Source: Weissella uvarum (GTDB lineage Bacteria; Bacillota; Bacilli; Lactobacillales; Lactobacillaceae). From it: DNA of 64,000 nt. The DNA is taken from contig NZ_JAFBEO010000001.1 of NCBI RefSeq assembly GCF_016908785.1, positions 248,001-312,000 of the forward strand, in the 5' to 3' direction. Below the pieces are notes generated by a model. That model had not been told where the DNA came from. It made no database searches and was given only the letters and a program-made list of their open reading frames with translations. A program made the position numbers and the translations under genes. Shown in pieces: positions 18,793 through 27,545 of the stretch. Every line of letters begins with the position of its first letter. Position 1 is the stretch's first letter.

Positions 18793-18849
18793 GGAACCGG
18801 TTCCAATTAGCTATGTTTTAATTGTAAACGCTTACAACAATCTATGCAA
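18793..18849 (-). promoter_or_regulatory. Promoter of the GH13-scrA operon with cre and ScrR operator
   Basis: Minus-strand TTGCAT (18844-18849), 17-base spacer, TACAAT (18821-18826). A symmetrical cre TTGTAAACGCTTACAA (18822-18837) lies over the -10. The perfect 12-bp palindrome GGAACCGGTTCC (18793-18804) lies downstream of the start point. Operator and cre centres are 31 bp apart, as at scrB. Confidence 0.78.
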
Positions 18850-18892
18850 GTCTTTCTTCTAGGAAACCGTTCAATTAATCTTTACACAACTA

Positions 18893-18923
18893 AAAAGACT
18901 CTCCATTGAGGAGAGCCTTTTCA
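18893..18923 (-). terminator. Terminator of the aldo/keto reductase gene
   Basis: Stem around CTCTCC / GGAGAG with one mismatch, closed by AAAAG / CTTTT, ending in T residues on the minus strand just past the stop at 18932. Confidence 0.75.
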
Positions 18924-18931
18924 TAATTACT

Positions 18932-19843
18932 TTACTTGTCATAGTCAGCAGGAGAATCATCCCACTTATCGACTGATCCTGTATCAACTCCGCCATTTGG
19001 CTCATACCAACCGAAGTCCTGATACCAGATACTTGCTTTATTTTCATCCAAATCATTGATTGCTTGAACTTCATCATCACTCAAACTGAAATCAAAGATG
19101 TCGGAATTTTGCGCAATGCGCTCTGGATGGGCTGACTTAGGAATCGTTACAATTCCGCGTTGCCAATCCCAACGAATAATTACTTGTGCCGTTGACTTAT
19201 TATGGGCATCAGCAATCTTTTGAATCGTTGGATTATTCAAAGCTGCTCCACCACCAAGTGGTGACCATGCTTCTAATTGAATACCTTGCTCCTGAGCGAA
19301 ATTCAAGATTTCCTTTTCTTGTTGCAAAGGATTGAATTCCATTTGGTTAATCACAGGCTTTACTTCAGCGTGATCCAACAAATTTTGCAAACGCTCTACA
19401 TCAAAGTTAGAAACACCAATAGCGCGAACCTTACCATCATGATAAAGCTTCTCCATAGCCTTCCAAGTATCGAGATACTTGCCATCAACTGGCCAGTGAA
19501 TCAATAACAAGTCAACATAATCTAGTTGAAGACGCTTCAAGCTACCTTCAAATTTATCCAAGGTACTTTGGTAACCTTGGTCACCATTGAAAACTTTCGT
19601 CGTAATGAACAAATCCTTACGGTCAAGGCCGGTCTTTTCTAACCCTTCACGGATTCCCTCACCAACACCGGTTTCATTTCCATATTGTTTAGCTGTATCA
19701 ATTAAGCGGTAACCTTGTTGAATCGCTGAACTAACTGATTCCTTAGCATTAGTGTTGTTTGTCTTCCAAACACCTAAACCAAGCCGTGGCATCTCAACAC
19801 CATTATTCAAACGTACTGTTGTTTCAAGACTTTCTTCAACCAT
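18932..19843 (-). CDS. Aldo/keto reductase
   Basis: 303-residue NADPH-dependent aldo/keto reductase (AKR5-like, 2,5-diketo-gluconate reductase type). The catalytic tetrad is Asp49, Tyr54, Lys83 and His116 (RLIDTAKQYGNE, FITTKVF, LLLIHWP). The cofactor motif is IPKSAHPERI near residue 235. A short C-terminal extension rich in Trp/Gly/Asp is present. GGAGG lies 7 bases upstream of the ATG. It is monocistronic, with a TTGACT/TATACT promoter and a 20-bp palindrome in the leader. The aldehyde or ketone substrate is unknown. Confidence 0.88.
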   Translation of the reverse strand: MVEESLETTVRLNNGVEMPRLGLGVWKTNNTNAKESVSSAIQQGYRLIDTAKQYGNETGVGEGIREGLEKTGLDRKDLFITTKVFNGDQGYQSTLDKFEGSLKRLQLDYVDLLLIHWPVDGKYLDTWKAMEKLYHDGKVRAIGVSNFDVERLQNLLDHAEVKPVINQMEFNPLQQEKEILNFAQEQGIQLEAWSPLGGGAALNNPTIQKIADAHNKSTAQVIIRWDWQRGIVTIPKSAHPERIAQNSDIFDFSLSDDEVQAINDLDENKASIWYQDFGWYEPNGGVDTGSVDKWDDSPADYDK

Positions 19844-19881
19844 GTGATACCTCCAATGTGTAAAACTAAGTTGCTAGGTGC

Positions 19882-19955
19882 TATATGAATTAATTCATAT
19901 AACATCACTTCTTACTTCCATAATGTAAGTATAACACTTGAACTAACTTAGTCAA
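19882..19955 (-). promoter_or_regulatory. Aldo/keto reductase promoter with downstream 20-bp palindrome
   Basis: Minus-strand TTGACT (19950-19955), 16-base spacer, TATACT (19928-19933). A perfect 20-bp palindrome (half-site TATATGAATT, 19882-19901) follows about 25-45 bases after the start point. It could be a repressor operator or an mRNA hairpin. Confidence 0.55.
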
Positions 19956-19957
19956 AA

Positions 19958-21685
19958 TTAACAGATCGTTACAGCACGTTCTGCAATTTCTTCTGTTCTT
20001 TGGTCAATGGTGTGCGCATTCCATTCAGAATATTCGCACAAATCTTTTGCCTGCTTTAAACCAGACAAACGATATTGTTCTTTCTTTTGTTCGAAATTAT
20101 GATTTTTAATGCTTGTATTCTTTTTTGAATCTAATAGTACTAGGTTACCTAAAGCCCACAAATGTTCATTAAACGTTGCGTCTTCAGTAGAACTGAATCC
20201 CCAAGTTTCAATATTTTCTGGCTTTTGTGGCATGATATGCTCAATGTGAACATCCTTATTACCATTGACTGTCTTAGTTAAATCATCTAAATGCTCAAAT
20301 TTGCGTAGGATGAATCGTGCAATTTCTAAACTTCCCTCTGCATTGAACTTTAACAGAGCTTCTTTAAAGTCTTCATCCGGAATCTTAGCTGCAGCTAAGT
20401 CTTCAAGCGCCTTAACAATTGAATCATCATCTTGTAATGAAACTGCTAACTGTGCAAATGACTTCTCGTACTTATTTGCAACCTCATTTGCAATGATGAC
20501 ATTTCTAAACATTAATGCAACGATAGCATTTAAAACTGTAGCCATTTGTTCATTGGTAGCATCCATCAATTCAAGTGCAAACAAAATTGGCAGATATGAT
20601 TTAAGATTTAATGACCTTAAATCGTGCAAAGCATTTTGTACATGCTCATCTCGATACTCAAGTAAATCTGAATCTGCGCCAGTTGCCGCCATATATGCAG
20701 GTGCTACTTTTTTGATTCCATCTAAGAAATCAAAAACATCCCCAGCACTTTTGACTTCTTTACTTACCTTAGGATACAACGAACGTTTCGTTGCAAACTT
20801 CATGTTTGTCGCATTCCAATAATAACGAATGATTTCTGTCGTATCATCATTTTCTATGACACTCTGGATTTCGTCCCATTTTTCAGCAATTGCATTAGTT
20901 TCCGCACCACTAACTTTCCCAAAGAAATCTGTCTTAATTAGATCACCTGGGTTTAAATCTTTTCCAGTTCCATTTAAGTTTTGGAAAATTTGATATCCTG
21001 TTGTCAAATCATTTGATTCAATCTCAACAACAAAGAAATTATTCAATAATGTATCCGTTAAATTCGCAACTCGTTGTGCTTTCGCATTATCATTAGGATA
21101 AATAGGTGTTTCATCATATTGAACTGCATTCAAATCATTGGTTAACCAATCCACAATCATATTGTATGCTTGCGCAATTGCATTACGCGGTGGCTTTCTT
21201 CCTTCTTTACGGGTTAGCGGTAATTTTTCAAAAACTAATTTAGGCTTTTGAATTTCATCTCTGAAGTATCCTCCAATCTCGCCACGTTGTTGTAGCTTGT
21301 AAGTTGAACCATTTCTTGAAGATTCTCGTCCGATATAATCGTGATTGATTTCCTCACAAAGTTCATTTGCATCTTCACCAGCCGTTTCTCGAATAGAATT
21401 TAAGTAATTACGTACGGCTGCTAAGAAAATCGTTATTGTTGTTAAACGTTGTTGTCCATCAATAACTTGCGCTTTTTTATGTTCTTCTTTGGCAACAACA
21501 ATAGTCCAAAAAAAATAATTTTTTTCCTTCTTTTCAGAGTTTGATGAATACTCTTCAACAAGATCTTCTAAAAATTGACTAATTTGGTCATTCCCCCATG
21601 CATAACCACGTTGATAATCTGGAATTTCTGCAGACAACGCCCGCAAGTATTCTTTTAAAGTTAAATCTCTAGTTTGTATTGCCAT
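19958..21685 (-). CDS. DUF262-DUF1524 protein (GmrSD-like, putative modification-dependent nuclease)
   Basis: 575 residues. The N-terminal DUF262 domain has the family's nucleotide-binding signature: PDYQRGYAW (22-30) and VIDGQQRLTT (74-83). The C-terminal DUF1524 domain has the HNH-like HIEHIMPQ motif and a later LGNLVLLDSKKN stretch. Fused DUF262/DUF1524 proteins include GmrSD and BrxU, nucleotide-dependent enzymes that cut modified phage DNA (established for those members). The ATG at 21685 has GGGAG 5 bases upstream. It lies 55 bases downstream of the broken restriction gene and is probably cotranscribed with it. The target here is unknown. Confidence 0.8.
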   Translation of the reverse strand: MAIQTRDLTLKEYLRALSAEIPDYQRGYAWGNDQISQFLEDLVEEYSSNSEKKEKNYFFWTIVVAKEEHKKAQVIDGQQRLTTITIFLAAVRNYLNSIRETAGEDANELCEEINHDYIGRESSRNGSTYKLQQRGEIGGYFRDEIQKPKLVFEKLPLTRKEGRKPPRNAIAQAYNMIVDWLTNDLNAVQYDETPIYPNDNAKAQRVANLTDTLLNNFFVVEIESNDLTTGYQIFQNLNGTGKDLNPGDLIKTDFFGKVSGAETNAIAEKWDEIQSVIENDDTTEIIRYYWNATNMKFATKRSLYPKVSKEVKSAGDVFDFLDGIKKVAPAYMAATGADSDLLEYRDEHVQNALHDLRSLNLKSYLPILFALELMDATNEQMATVLNAIVALMFRNVIIANEVANKYEKSFAQLAVSLQDDDSIVKALEDLAAAKIPDEDFKEALLKFNAEGSLEIARFILRKFEHLDDLTKTVNGNKDVHIEHIMPQKPENIETWGFSSTEDATFNEHLWALGNLVLLDSKKNTSIKNHNFEQKKEQYRLSGLKQAKDLCEYSEWNAHTIDQRTEEIAERAVTIC

Positions 21686-21740
21686 TAGTTCTCCCATACC
21701 TACTCATAAAATTACGAACTTAATTCAGAATATAATTTAC

Positions 21741-23043
21741 TTATTCACCTTCCGTTTGTGTTTCATTATTCATAAAACGCTCAAAAGAACCATATTGAGC
21801 AAAGTCGATCCAGACCTCTTTGAGATTATTAGGATCCTCATGCCACAATTTAACACTATCAAATCCCATTTTTTCCAGCAAATCCATCGTTACAATCTCT
21901 TGTGCTGGCTCATTGTAAATTTCTCTTTGTGGATTGTTAATTCCCAATGCATTCAGGATCCACATGCCTAATATACTCTGTGGATTAGTCTGCAAAGACT
22001 TAAAGCCCTGCTGTGCAAATATTGCTTCAAAAACTTGTCCATCAGGCATATGTAAATTAATTGCATAACTACTATTACCACCTGATTTGTAGCTAGCATA
22101 ATCTGACATATCAATATTTGGATCCACCCAATGTGGCTCCTTTTTCCAGACTTCAAATGGAATTGGAATATAGGCTTCACCTGCTGGCCTTGGTTTCTCA
22201 CTACCCTTATTCTTTGGTAATGCATTAAATGCATTTAAACCACTGCTTGCATGCACCGTTTTATCTCTGTATGAATATAATGGTAAATATAGATAATCTC
22301 GCTTAGACTCTTCTCCAGTTGTAAAGGAAACACTAGTCTCAGTATTCGTTCCAAAGGCCTCGTCCATAAAAACAAACGGATCTTTTAACATATTAACTGG
22401 TATGGTTTCTAAAAGTTTTGTATCATCAAGATTTGGCGAAAAATACATCCAAATTTGGCTATCACCAAAAGTATATTTATATTGTTTTACCCCGTCATTA
22501 AAGGTAAAAGAACTTTTGGTATATTTTTCCGGTTTAAGATTATCTAAGTCTACTTTGGGATAAGATGTTTCATATAACTTTAAAACTCCTTCATCACGTG
22601 TAACATAGTGATAAATATTATTTTTTTCATTCAAGCCTAATCGCTTGTAGTCAGCATCTAACTTATCATTTTTGATGTTAGAGATTTTATATGCAAGGTC
22701 TAATTGTTTATCTTTATCTATGTAAGGTGCTATTTCATCTTTGTAACTTTTTAATTGCATTACCTTCTGAAACGAAGGTGCAGAGCTCAGCCACGTCTTT
22801 ATTCCAATTCCAACCCTATCGTTACCAAATTCCGAGACGATATCATGTGGCGTATTACCAATATCAGCTGTCTCCGATTCAAAACTTTTTTGCAAAAACT
22901 GTTTCTTGAAATTTAGAATCTATATATGGGGCACCAGTCTCTGAGGACTTTTGATTAAACATTGGTGACAATGCAGCCGTCATTTTCAAGTACTTAATAT
23001 ATTCATTCCTTTGTTGCTCAGTATACCTTTCCCAAACTGTCAT
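21741..23043 (-). pseudogene. Probable type II restriction endonuclease, frameshifted in an A6 run
   Basis: The minus strand reads from an ATG at 23041-23043 (GGAG 7 bases upstream) for 54 residues and hits TGA at 22879-22881. A second frame overlaps and continues for about 380 residues to 21741. Removing one A from the A6 run (T6 on the plus strand, 22886-22891) fuses them into one 433-residue protein (..FQETVFAK-SFESETADIGN..). The second frame has no ribosome site or ATG at its own beginning. Visible features: GIGIKTWLSSAPSFQKVM near residue 85 and an acidic C-terminus. I cannot name the nuclease fold; identity rests on adjacency to the cytosine methyltransferase. Could be a true lesion, phase variation or a sequencing error. 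Confidence 0.7.
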
Positions 23044-23073
23044 TCTCTATCTCCATTCTTATTCAATAACTTA

Positions 23074-23116
23074 ATTATACAATAAAAGAGTAGCTAACAG
23101 TGTTAACTACTCTTTT
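23074..23116 (-). terminator. Methyltransferase terminator followed by restriction-gene -10 box
   Basis: Stem AAAAGAGTAG-TTAACA / TGTTAG-CTACTCTTTT (23084-23116) stops methyltransferase transcription on the minus strand. A TATAAT (23074-23079) right after it, 30 bases before the restriction gene start, gives that gene a separate promoter. Confidence 0.7.
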
Positions 23117-23120
23117 CATC

Positions 23121-24326
23121 TTAAACCTTCTCTATCATGTAGAATTCAGCTTGTTTTTTCTTTTGAACTAACTTCAAATAATCCTCATCTGAAATAAGAG
23201 GGACAGAATCATTCTCAATCGTATCTTTTAACTTTTCCTTCGAATCAGCATACATACGAACAAAGCTTTCACCTTCGAAACGACTATTCAAGTTAGAGTA
23301 GATCAAAGCATATTTGCCTTGTTTTATATCATTATCAATGTATTCATTACTATTCAAAGCACCCGCAATATTTTCTGCAATTCGTCGAATAACTGGAACT
23401 ACAACTGAATTACCAGCTTGTTTATACAGTTGACTGTTTGCGATTTCAGGTAATTTGAAATCTTTTGGATAACCTTGTGCATTAAAGGTTTCCTTTGGTG
23501 TTAACTTTCTAATTTCTCCTGAATTAGTAAATATGATTGGTACGTTATGCCCACCGGTTCCCATATTAGCCGTTAAAGTGGGAACTAACCCCGATTTATT
23601 TTCTCTTACATATTGACGTCGCCACTGATACACAGTGTCCGTGCTATTAACATCACGCTCCAATGTACTATAAAAAGGTTGTTTTCCTTCCTTGTAATAC
23701 AGAGATTCATCCTTTTTCCCATCGAAATCAATTACATCATGAATCGTATTAGTAAGTTGAATCTCATCTGGAAATTTAAAATCATTAAAATCATCAAATG
23801 ACTTGAATCCAACAACATAAATACGTTCCCGATTTTGTGGTACATTTCCATAGTCTTTGCTATTAAGTACCTTCCACTTAATATAGTAGCCATTCTCTAC
23901 AAGTGCTTCTCGAATAACTTTGAAAGTATTCCCTTTGTCATGAGTGACTAAATTTTTAACATTTTCAATAAAAACAACCCGAGGTCGTTTAACCTGAATC
24001 AGCTTTAGTAGCTCAAAAAACAAGTCTCCACGTTCATCTTCAAAGCCTTTTCTGTAACCTGCTATACTAAATGCTTGACAAGGGAATCCCCCCATCATAA
24101 CATCAGCATCAGGTAGCTCATCAGGTTGGACATCATGTATATCACGTCCATCCAATGGTGTAGTCGGATGGTTTAATTCATATGTTTCTCTTGCATTTTT
24201 ATCAAACTCATTCGCATAAACAACACTGAACTCACCAGTTTGTTCGAAACCCAGCTCAATTCCACCTACTCCAGAAAAAAATGCATCAATACTATACTTC
24301 TGGTTAGAACTTACAGTTTTTGTCAT
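23121..24326 (-). CDS. DNA (cytosine-5-)-methyltransferase
   Basis: 401-residue C5-cytosine methyltransferase transferring methyl from S-adenosylmethionine to a specific DNA site. Ordered motifs are intact: motif I DAFFSGVGGIELGF (14-27), motif IV with catalytic Cys83 in GGFPCQAFS, motif VI ENV (121-123), motif VIII QNRERIYVVGF, a variable target-recognition region, and motifs IX/X with QAGNSVVVPVI. About 90 extra residues follow motif X. The ATG at 24326 has AAGGGG 6 bases upstream; an extended -10 (TGA-TATACT, box 24361-24366) rules out the longer frame. Partner of the frameshifted nuclease downstream. Recognition sequence not predictable here. Confidence 0.93.
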   Translation of the reverse strand: MTKTVSSNQKYSIDAFFSGVGGIELGFEQTGEFSVVYANEFDKNARETYELNHPTTPLDGRDIHDVQPDELPDADVMMGGFPCQAFSIAGYRKGFEDERGDLFFELLKLIQVKRPRVVFIENVKNLVTHDKGNTFKVIREALVENGYYIKWKVLNSKDYGNVPQNRERIYVVGFKSFDDFNDFKFPDEIQLTNTIHDVIDFDGKKDESLYYKEGKQPFYSTLERDVNSTDTVYQWRRQYVRENKSGLVPTLTANMGTGGHNVPIIFTNSGEIRKLTPKETFNAQGYPKDFKLPEIANSQLYKQAGNSVVVPVIRRIAENIAGALNSNEYIDNDIKQGKYALIYSNLNSRFEGESFVRMYADSKEKLKDTIENDSVPLISDEDYLKLVQKKKQAEFYMIEKV

Positions 24327-24940
24327 GTTGAACCCCTTTTCATAAAAAACAACATTCTCAAGTATATCATTCAAAGTATGAAATTACTAAAGTAAATGAA
24401 ATTAATTTGATTTAAAATATGCACTTTTACTTATAAAAAGAATAATATAGTCTTTAGGTTAATCATCTTTTTCGAAAAAACATTCTAAAGTGTTCAATTT
24501 CAATTATGGATTCATCTAATTTGGATTCATAATTAATACGATAAAAAATTGATAATAATAACCCGTGGCTACGATTGTAAAGATTTAACAATTTCGATCA
24601 TACTTTCTTACTTACGTTATATTTTTACTTTTCTAGAAATTGATCCGCATGGAAGTATTAAATCACATCGTCTTATTCTCACATCTCAGCATACTTATGA
24701 AAATGAATAACCTCATCTTTTTATAACGTCAATTCATCCAACTATTCTAAAAAAACAAAATAGACACGGTAAAATTAACTACATTAGGAGTAGTAATTTC
24801 TTTCAAGCTTTATAATAACCCAGAGCGCACCTGATCATCGACTAAAACAATTTCACAAAAAAAGACACCACTCTTTCGAGTGATGTCTTTTTATTATTAT
24901 CAGTTTGTGCCAATTCAGGCAAAACGCAAATATGGAAATA
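24327..24940. other. 614-bp AT-rich gap between the methyltransferase and rpsI
   Basis: Holds the methyltransferase promoter (24361-24366) at one end and the rpsI terminator (24857-24893) at the other. In between, about 24370-24855 is very AT-rich with no credible reading frame. A short direct repeat, GGATTCAT twice near 24510-24530, is the only structure seen. It probably marks one edge of the defence island. Confidence 0.7.
24857..24893 (-). terminator. Terminator of the ecf-truA-rplM-rpsI string
   Basis: Stem AAAAAGACATCACTC / GAGTGGTGTCTTTTT on the minus strand with a T run, about 48 bases after the rpsI stop. Confidence 0.88.
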
Positions 24941-25333
24941 TTAACGCTTTGAGAATTGTGAAGCCTTACGGGCCTTCTTCAAACCTGGCTTCTTACGTTC
25001 CTTCATACGAGGGTCACGTGTTAGCAAACCAGCTGACTTCAATGATGCACGGAAGTCAGGATCAACTGTCAAAAGGGCACGGGCGATACCGTGACGGATG
25101 GCACCAGCTTGACCTGAGAAACCACCACCATTAACGTTAACCTTAACATCGTATTGTCCCAATGTGTCAGTAGCGTTGAATGGTTGCACCATAACCTCAC
25201 GCAAGTTAGCGAAAGGAATGTATTCTTCGGCAGGACGATCGTTGATTGTGATTGTTCCGTTACCAGGTACAAGACGTACACGGGCTACAGAGTTCTTACG
25301 ACGACCAGTTCCAGAGTATTGTACATTTGCCAT
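24941..25333 (-). CDS. rpsI: 30S ribosomal protein S9
   Basis: 130 residues with the S9 hallmarks: N-terminal [17 protein letters not shown], the RPAEEYIP segment, and the basic C-terminus [17 protein letters not shown] that reaches the P-site tRNA. Full length. It lies 25 bases after rplM with a good GGAG site, the universal rplM-rpsI pair, and ends in a strong terminator next to the defence island. Confidence 0.98.
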   Translation of the reverse strand: MANVQYSGTGRRKNSVARVRLVPGNGTITINDRPAEEYIPFANLREVMVQPFNATDTLGQYDVKVNVNGGGFSGQAGAIRHGIARALLTVDPDFRASLKSAGLLTRDPRMKERKKPGLKKARKASQFSKR

Positions 25334-25358
25334 AATAAACTATTCTCCTTTCGTTAAA

Positions 25359-25802
25359 TTAAATTAAATCGTTGATGTTCAACAATTCAGGTTGTTGAGC
25401 AGCATGAGTATGGTCTTCACCAGCAAAGACATGTAGCTTCAAACCTTGTTGACGACCAAGTGAGTTCTTTGGCAACATACCCTTAACTGAAAGCTCGATC
25501 AAGCGTTCTGGGTTGTTTTGACGAAGTTCACCAGCTTGGCGTTCCTTCAAACCACCAGCATAAGCTGTGTGGTGGTAATAGATCTTATCAGTAGCCTTCT
25601 TACCAGTAAGAGCGACCTTACCAGCATTAATGATGATTACGTTGTCACCAGTGTCGACGTTTGGTGTGTAAGTTGGCTTGTTCTTACCGCGCAAGATTGA
25701 TGCTGCGACAGTTGACAAACGACCCAAAGGCACATCAGTAGCGTCTAAGATATACCACTTACGGTCGATCTCACCTGGCTTTGCCATATAAGTTGTACGC
25801 AT
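25359..25802 (-). CDS. rplM: 50S ribosomal protein L13
   Basis: 147 residues beginning [11 protein letters not shown], the usual Lactobacillaceae L13 start, with [15 protein letters not shown] and [12 protein letters not shown] motifs. It binds 23S rRNA early in 50S assembly. GGAGG lies 8 bases upstream. A promoter and a compact structured leader precede it, fitting autoregulation by L13 itself. Confidence 0.98.
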   Translation of the reverse strand: MRTTYMAKPGEIDRKWYILDATDVPLGRLSTVAASILRGKNKPTYTPNVDTGDNVIIINAGKVALTGKKATDKIYYHHTAYAGGLKERQAGELRQNNPERLIELSVKGMLPKNSLGRQQGLKLHVFAGEDHTHAAQQPELLNINDLI

Positions 25803-25853
25803 GGAAAATTTCCTCCAATATTCTGTTTGTTTACTTTACCAAAAATTTTAAAT

Positions 25854-25932
25854 AGTCGTACCAGGACATTCCCATCTGTGGTTGGTAAACAATACCGACT
25901 TACATGTTACCCTTTTTAGGGGTAGTAGTCAA
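25854..25932 (-). promoter_or_regulatory. rplM promoter and L13-type leader RNA
   Basis: Minus strand: TTGACT (25927-25932), 17 bases, TAACAT (25904-25909). The transcript then begins with a closed structure: AGTCGGTA (25893-25900) pairs with TACGACT (25854-25860), one G bulged. Inside, ACCA/TGGT and CCA-CAGA-TGG can pair. Size (about 47 nt) and position fit the L13 leader of Firmicutes; assignment by position and shape only. Confidence 0.6.
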
Positions 25933-25970
25933 TGTTATTCGCCACAAATTTGTCCTGGGTTCATAAATTC

Positions 25971-26720
25971 TTAATAGTCGACTGAGACTAGGTATAACCC
26001 TTGTGCTGGCGCGGTAAAGCGAGCCTGTTGCCGGTCTTTAGCCGCAAGCAAACGCGGGATATCATCCACTGGACGGGCCCCATTACCAATCTCCAATAAA
26101 ACTCCGACCATAATCCGAATTTGATTATATAAGAAGCCATTTCCCGAGAACTCAAACCAAATCTCATCCTCTTCAGGCTTTTCAATCATTTTAGCTGAAT
26201 ATACTGTCCGTACCGTCGTTTTTTGTTGGAAGCCAGATGCCACAAAGCTTAACCAATCATGTTCACCAACATAATCACCAATGGCTTGTTGCATTAATTC
26301 TGGATTTAAACGCCGTCCCCAGTGTCCAGTGTAATTACGTTTAAATGGATCAATATACTGGGTCGTTGAAAGCCGGTAACGGTAGGTTTTATTGTGTGCA
26401 TTAAATTGGGCATGAAAATCATCATCAACGATTTCGACTTGCTTAATTCCAATATCATAAGGCAAAAGCGTTGAAAGACCCTTGCGCACTGAATCAGCTG
26501 GAATATCAAATGGCAAGTCAAAGTGAGCCACCTGGCCTAGCGCATGCACCCGCGCATCCGTCCGACCTGATCCTTGAACACGTAATGGCTCTTCTGGATT
26601 CTTAGCCATTGTATTAACTGCTTTTTCAAGTTCTAATTGAACGGTTCGCTTTCCTGGTTGGACCTGCCAACCAAAAAAATCAGTACCGTCATAGGCAATC
26701 GTTGCTTTATAACGTGGCAT
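25971..26720 (-). CDS. truA: tRNA pseudouridine(38-40) synthase
   Basis: 249-residue TruA enzyme converting uridines 38-40 of the tRNA anticodon arm to pseudouridine. The start YKATIAYDGTDFFGWQ and the catalytic-aspartate motif GSGRTDARVHALGQVAHFD are present, with LYNQIRIMVG near the C-terminus. It is fourth in the ecfA1-ecfA2-ecfT-truA-rplM-rpsI order conserved in Lactobacillales. The gap to ecfT is 27 bases. Confidence 0.96.
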   Translation of the reverse strand: MPRYKATIAYDGTDFFGWQVQPGKRTVQLELEKAVNTMAKNPEEPLRVQGSGRTDARVHALGQVAHFDLPFDIPADSVRKGLSTLLPYDIGIKQVEIVDDDFHAQFNAHNKTYRYRLSTTQYIDPFKRNYTGHWGRRLNPELMQQAIGDYVGEHDWLSFVASGFQQKTTVRTVYSAKMIEKPEEDEIWFEFSGNGFLYNQIRIMVGVLLEIGNGARPVDDIPRLLAAKDRQQARFTAPAQGLYLVSVDY

Positions 26721-26747
26721 CGAATTGCCCTCCTTCTTTTTAATTTC

Positions 26748-27545
26748 TTAGATATAACGCGTGGCAAACAAGGCCACAGTAAAAATCACAAACGCTACGG
26801 CAGCAACGGTATCACGCTGCGTGAATTTCAACGCCCGGAATTTTGTTCGTTGCTCTCCATCACGATAACCACGTGCTTCCATCGCATCTCCAAGTTCAAT
26901 TGCCCGTTTAATGGCATTCACAAACAAAGGAATTAAGAGTGGCACATAAGATTTAGCCCGCTTAATCAGACCACCTTCATTGAAGGCCACCCCACGAGCC
27001 CGTTGTGCATTCATAATCGTTTGCGCTTCATCCATTAAAGTTGGGACAAAGCGTAAAGCAATTGAAACCATCAAGGCAAGCTCAGCCACCGGCACACCAA
27101 TTTTACGCAAAGGTTGCATTAAGGCTTCCATCGCATCAGCAACTTCAAGTGGTGGCGTTGTCAAAGTCAAAATTGTTGTAAACATGATGATTAACATGAA
27201 ACGGACGAAAACAATGATACTATTAACCACTCCATCCGTTGTCACAGTAAAAATCCACCATTGGGCTAACACTTGACCAGTATCAATAAAGAATAATTGC
27301 AAAAAAGTGGTGATAAGCATCAACATCGCCAAAGGCTTTAACCCATCAAAAAAGACTTTAAAGCCTAAGCCCGTCATCAAAATACTAATCATGACAAACA
27401 CAGCCGCCAAAAGATAACCATACACATTATTCGCCAAGAAAATGACGAAGATAAATAACATACTTAAAATGAATTTTGTACGAGCATCCAAGCGGTGCAC
27501 CCATGAATCTCCAGGTAGATAACGACCTAAGATTAAATTATTCAT
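26748..27545 (-). CDS. ecfT: Energy-coupling factor transporter transmembrane protein EcfT
   Basis: 265-residue membrane scaffold of the group II ECF vitamin importer, linking the two ATPases to exchangeable S components. Several hydrophobic helices are present, plus two ARG coupling motifs, NAQRARGVAF and DAMEARGYRDG. The ATG at 27545 overlaps the ecfA2 stop by 8 bases, implying translational coupling; a longer in-frame start has no better ribosome site. No S-component gene is in the window. Confidence 0.93.
   Translation of the reverse strand: MNNLILGRYLPGDSWVHRLDARTKFILSMLFIFVIFLANNVYGYLLAAVFVMISILMTGLGFKVFFDGLKPLAMLMLITTFLQLFFIDTGQVLAQWWIFTVTTDGVVNSIIVFVRFMLIIMFTTILTLTTPPLEVADAMEALMQPLRKIGVPVAELALMVSIALRFVPTLMDEAQTIMNAQRARGVAFNEGGLIKRAKSYVPLLIPLFVNAIKRAIELGDAMEARGYRDGEQRTKFRALKFTQRDTVAAVAFVIFTVALFATRYI

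Noticed and set aside
18863-18874. Third ScrR operator (GGAAACCGTTCA) upstream of the GH13 promoter
   Set aside because: Half-symmetrical only, and the central CCGG core of the two good operators is absent.
20265-20822. 185-codon plus-strand frame inside the DUF262 gene
   Set aside because: Antisense shadow with low-complexity Ser/Ala composition and no start signals.
22886-22891. Programmed -1 ribosomal frameshift at the A6-G slippery run in the restriction gene
   Set aside because: The classic A-AAA-AAG site shifts ribosomes by -1, but joining the two frames here needs +1 (one A skipped). Transcriptional slippage, mutation or read error fit better.
24510-24530. Direct repeat GGATTCAT as an attachment site of the defence island
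   Set aside because: Only 8 bp, about 14-16 bp apart, and no matching copy was found at the other island edge near 19.9 kb.
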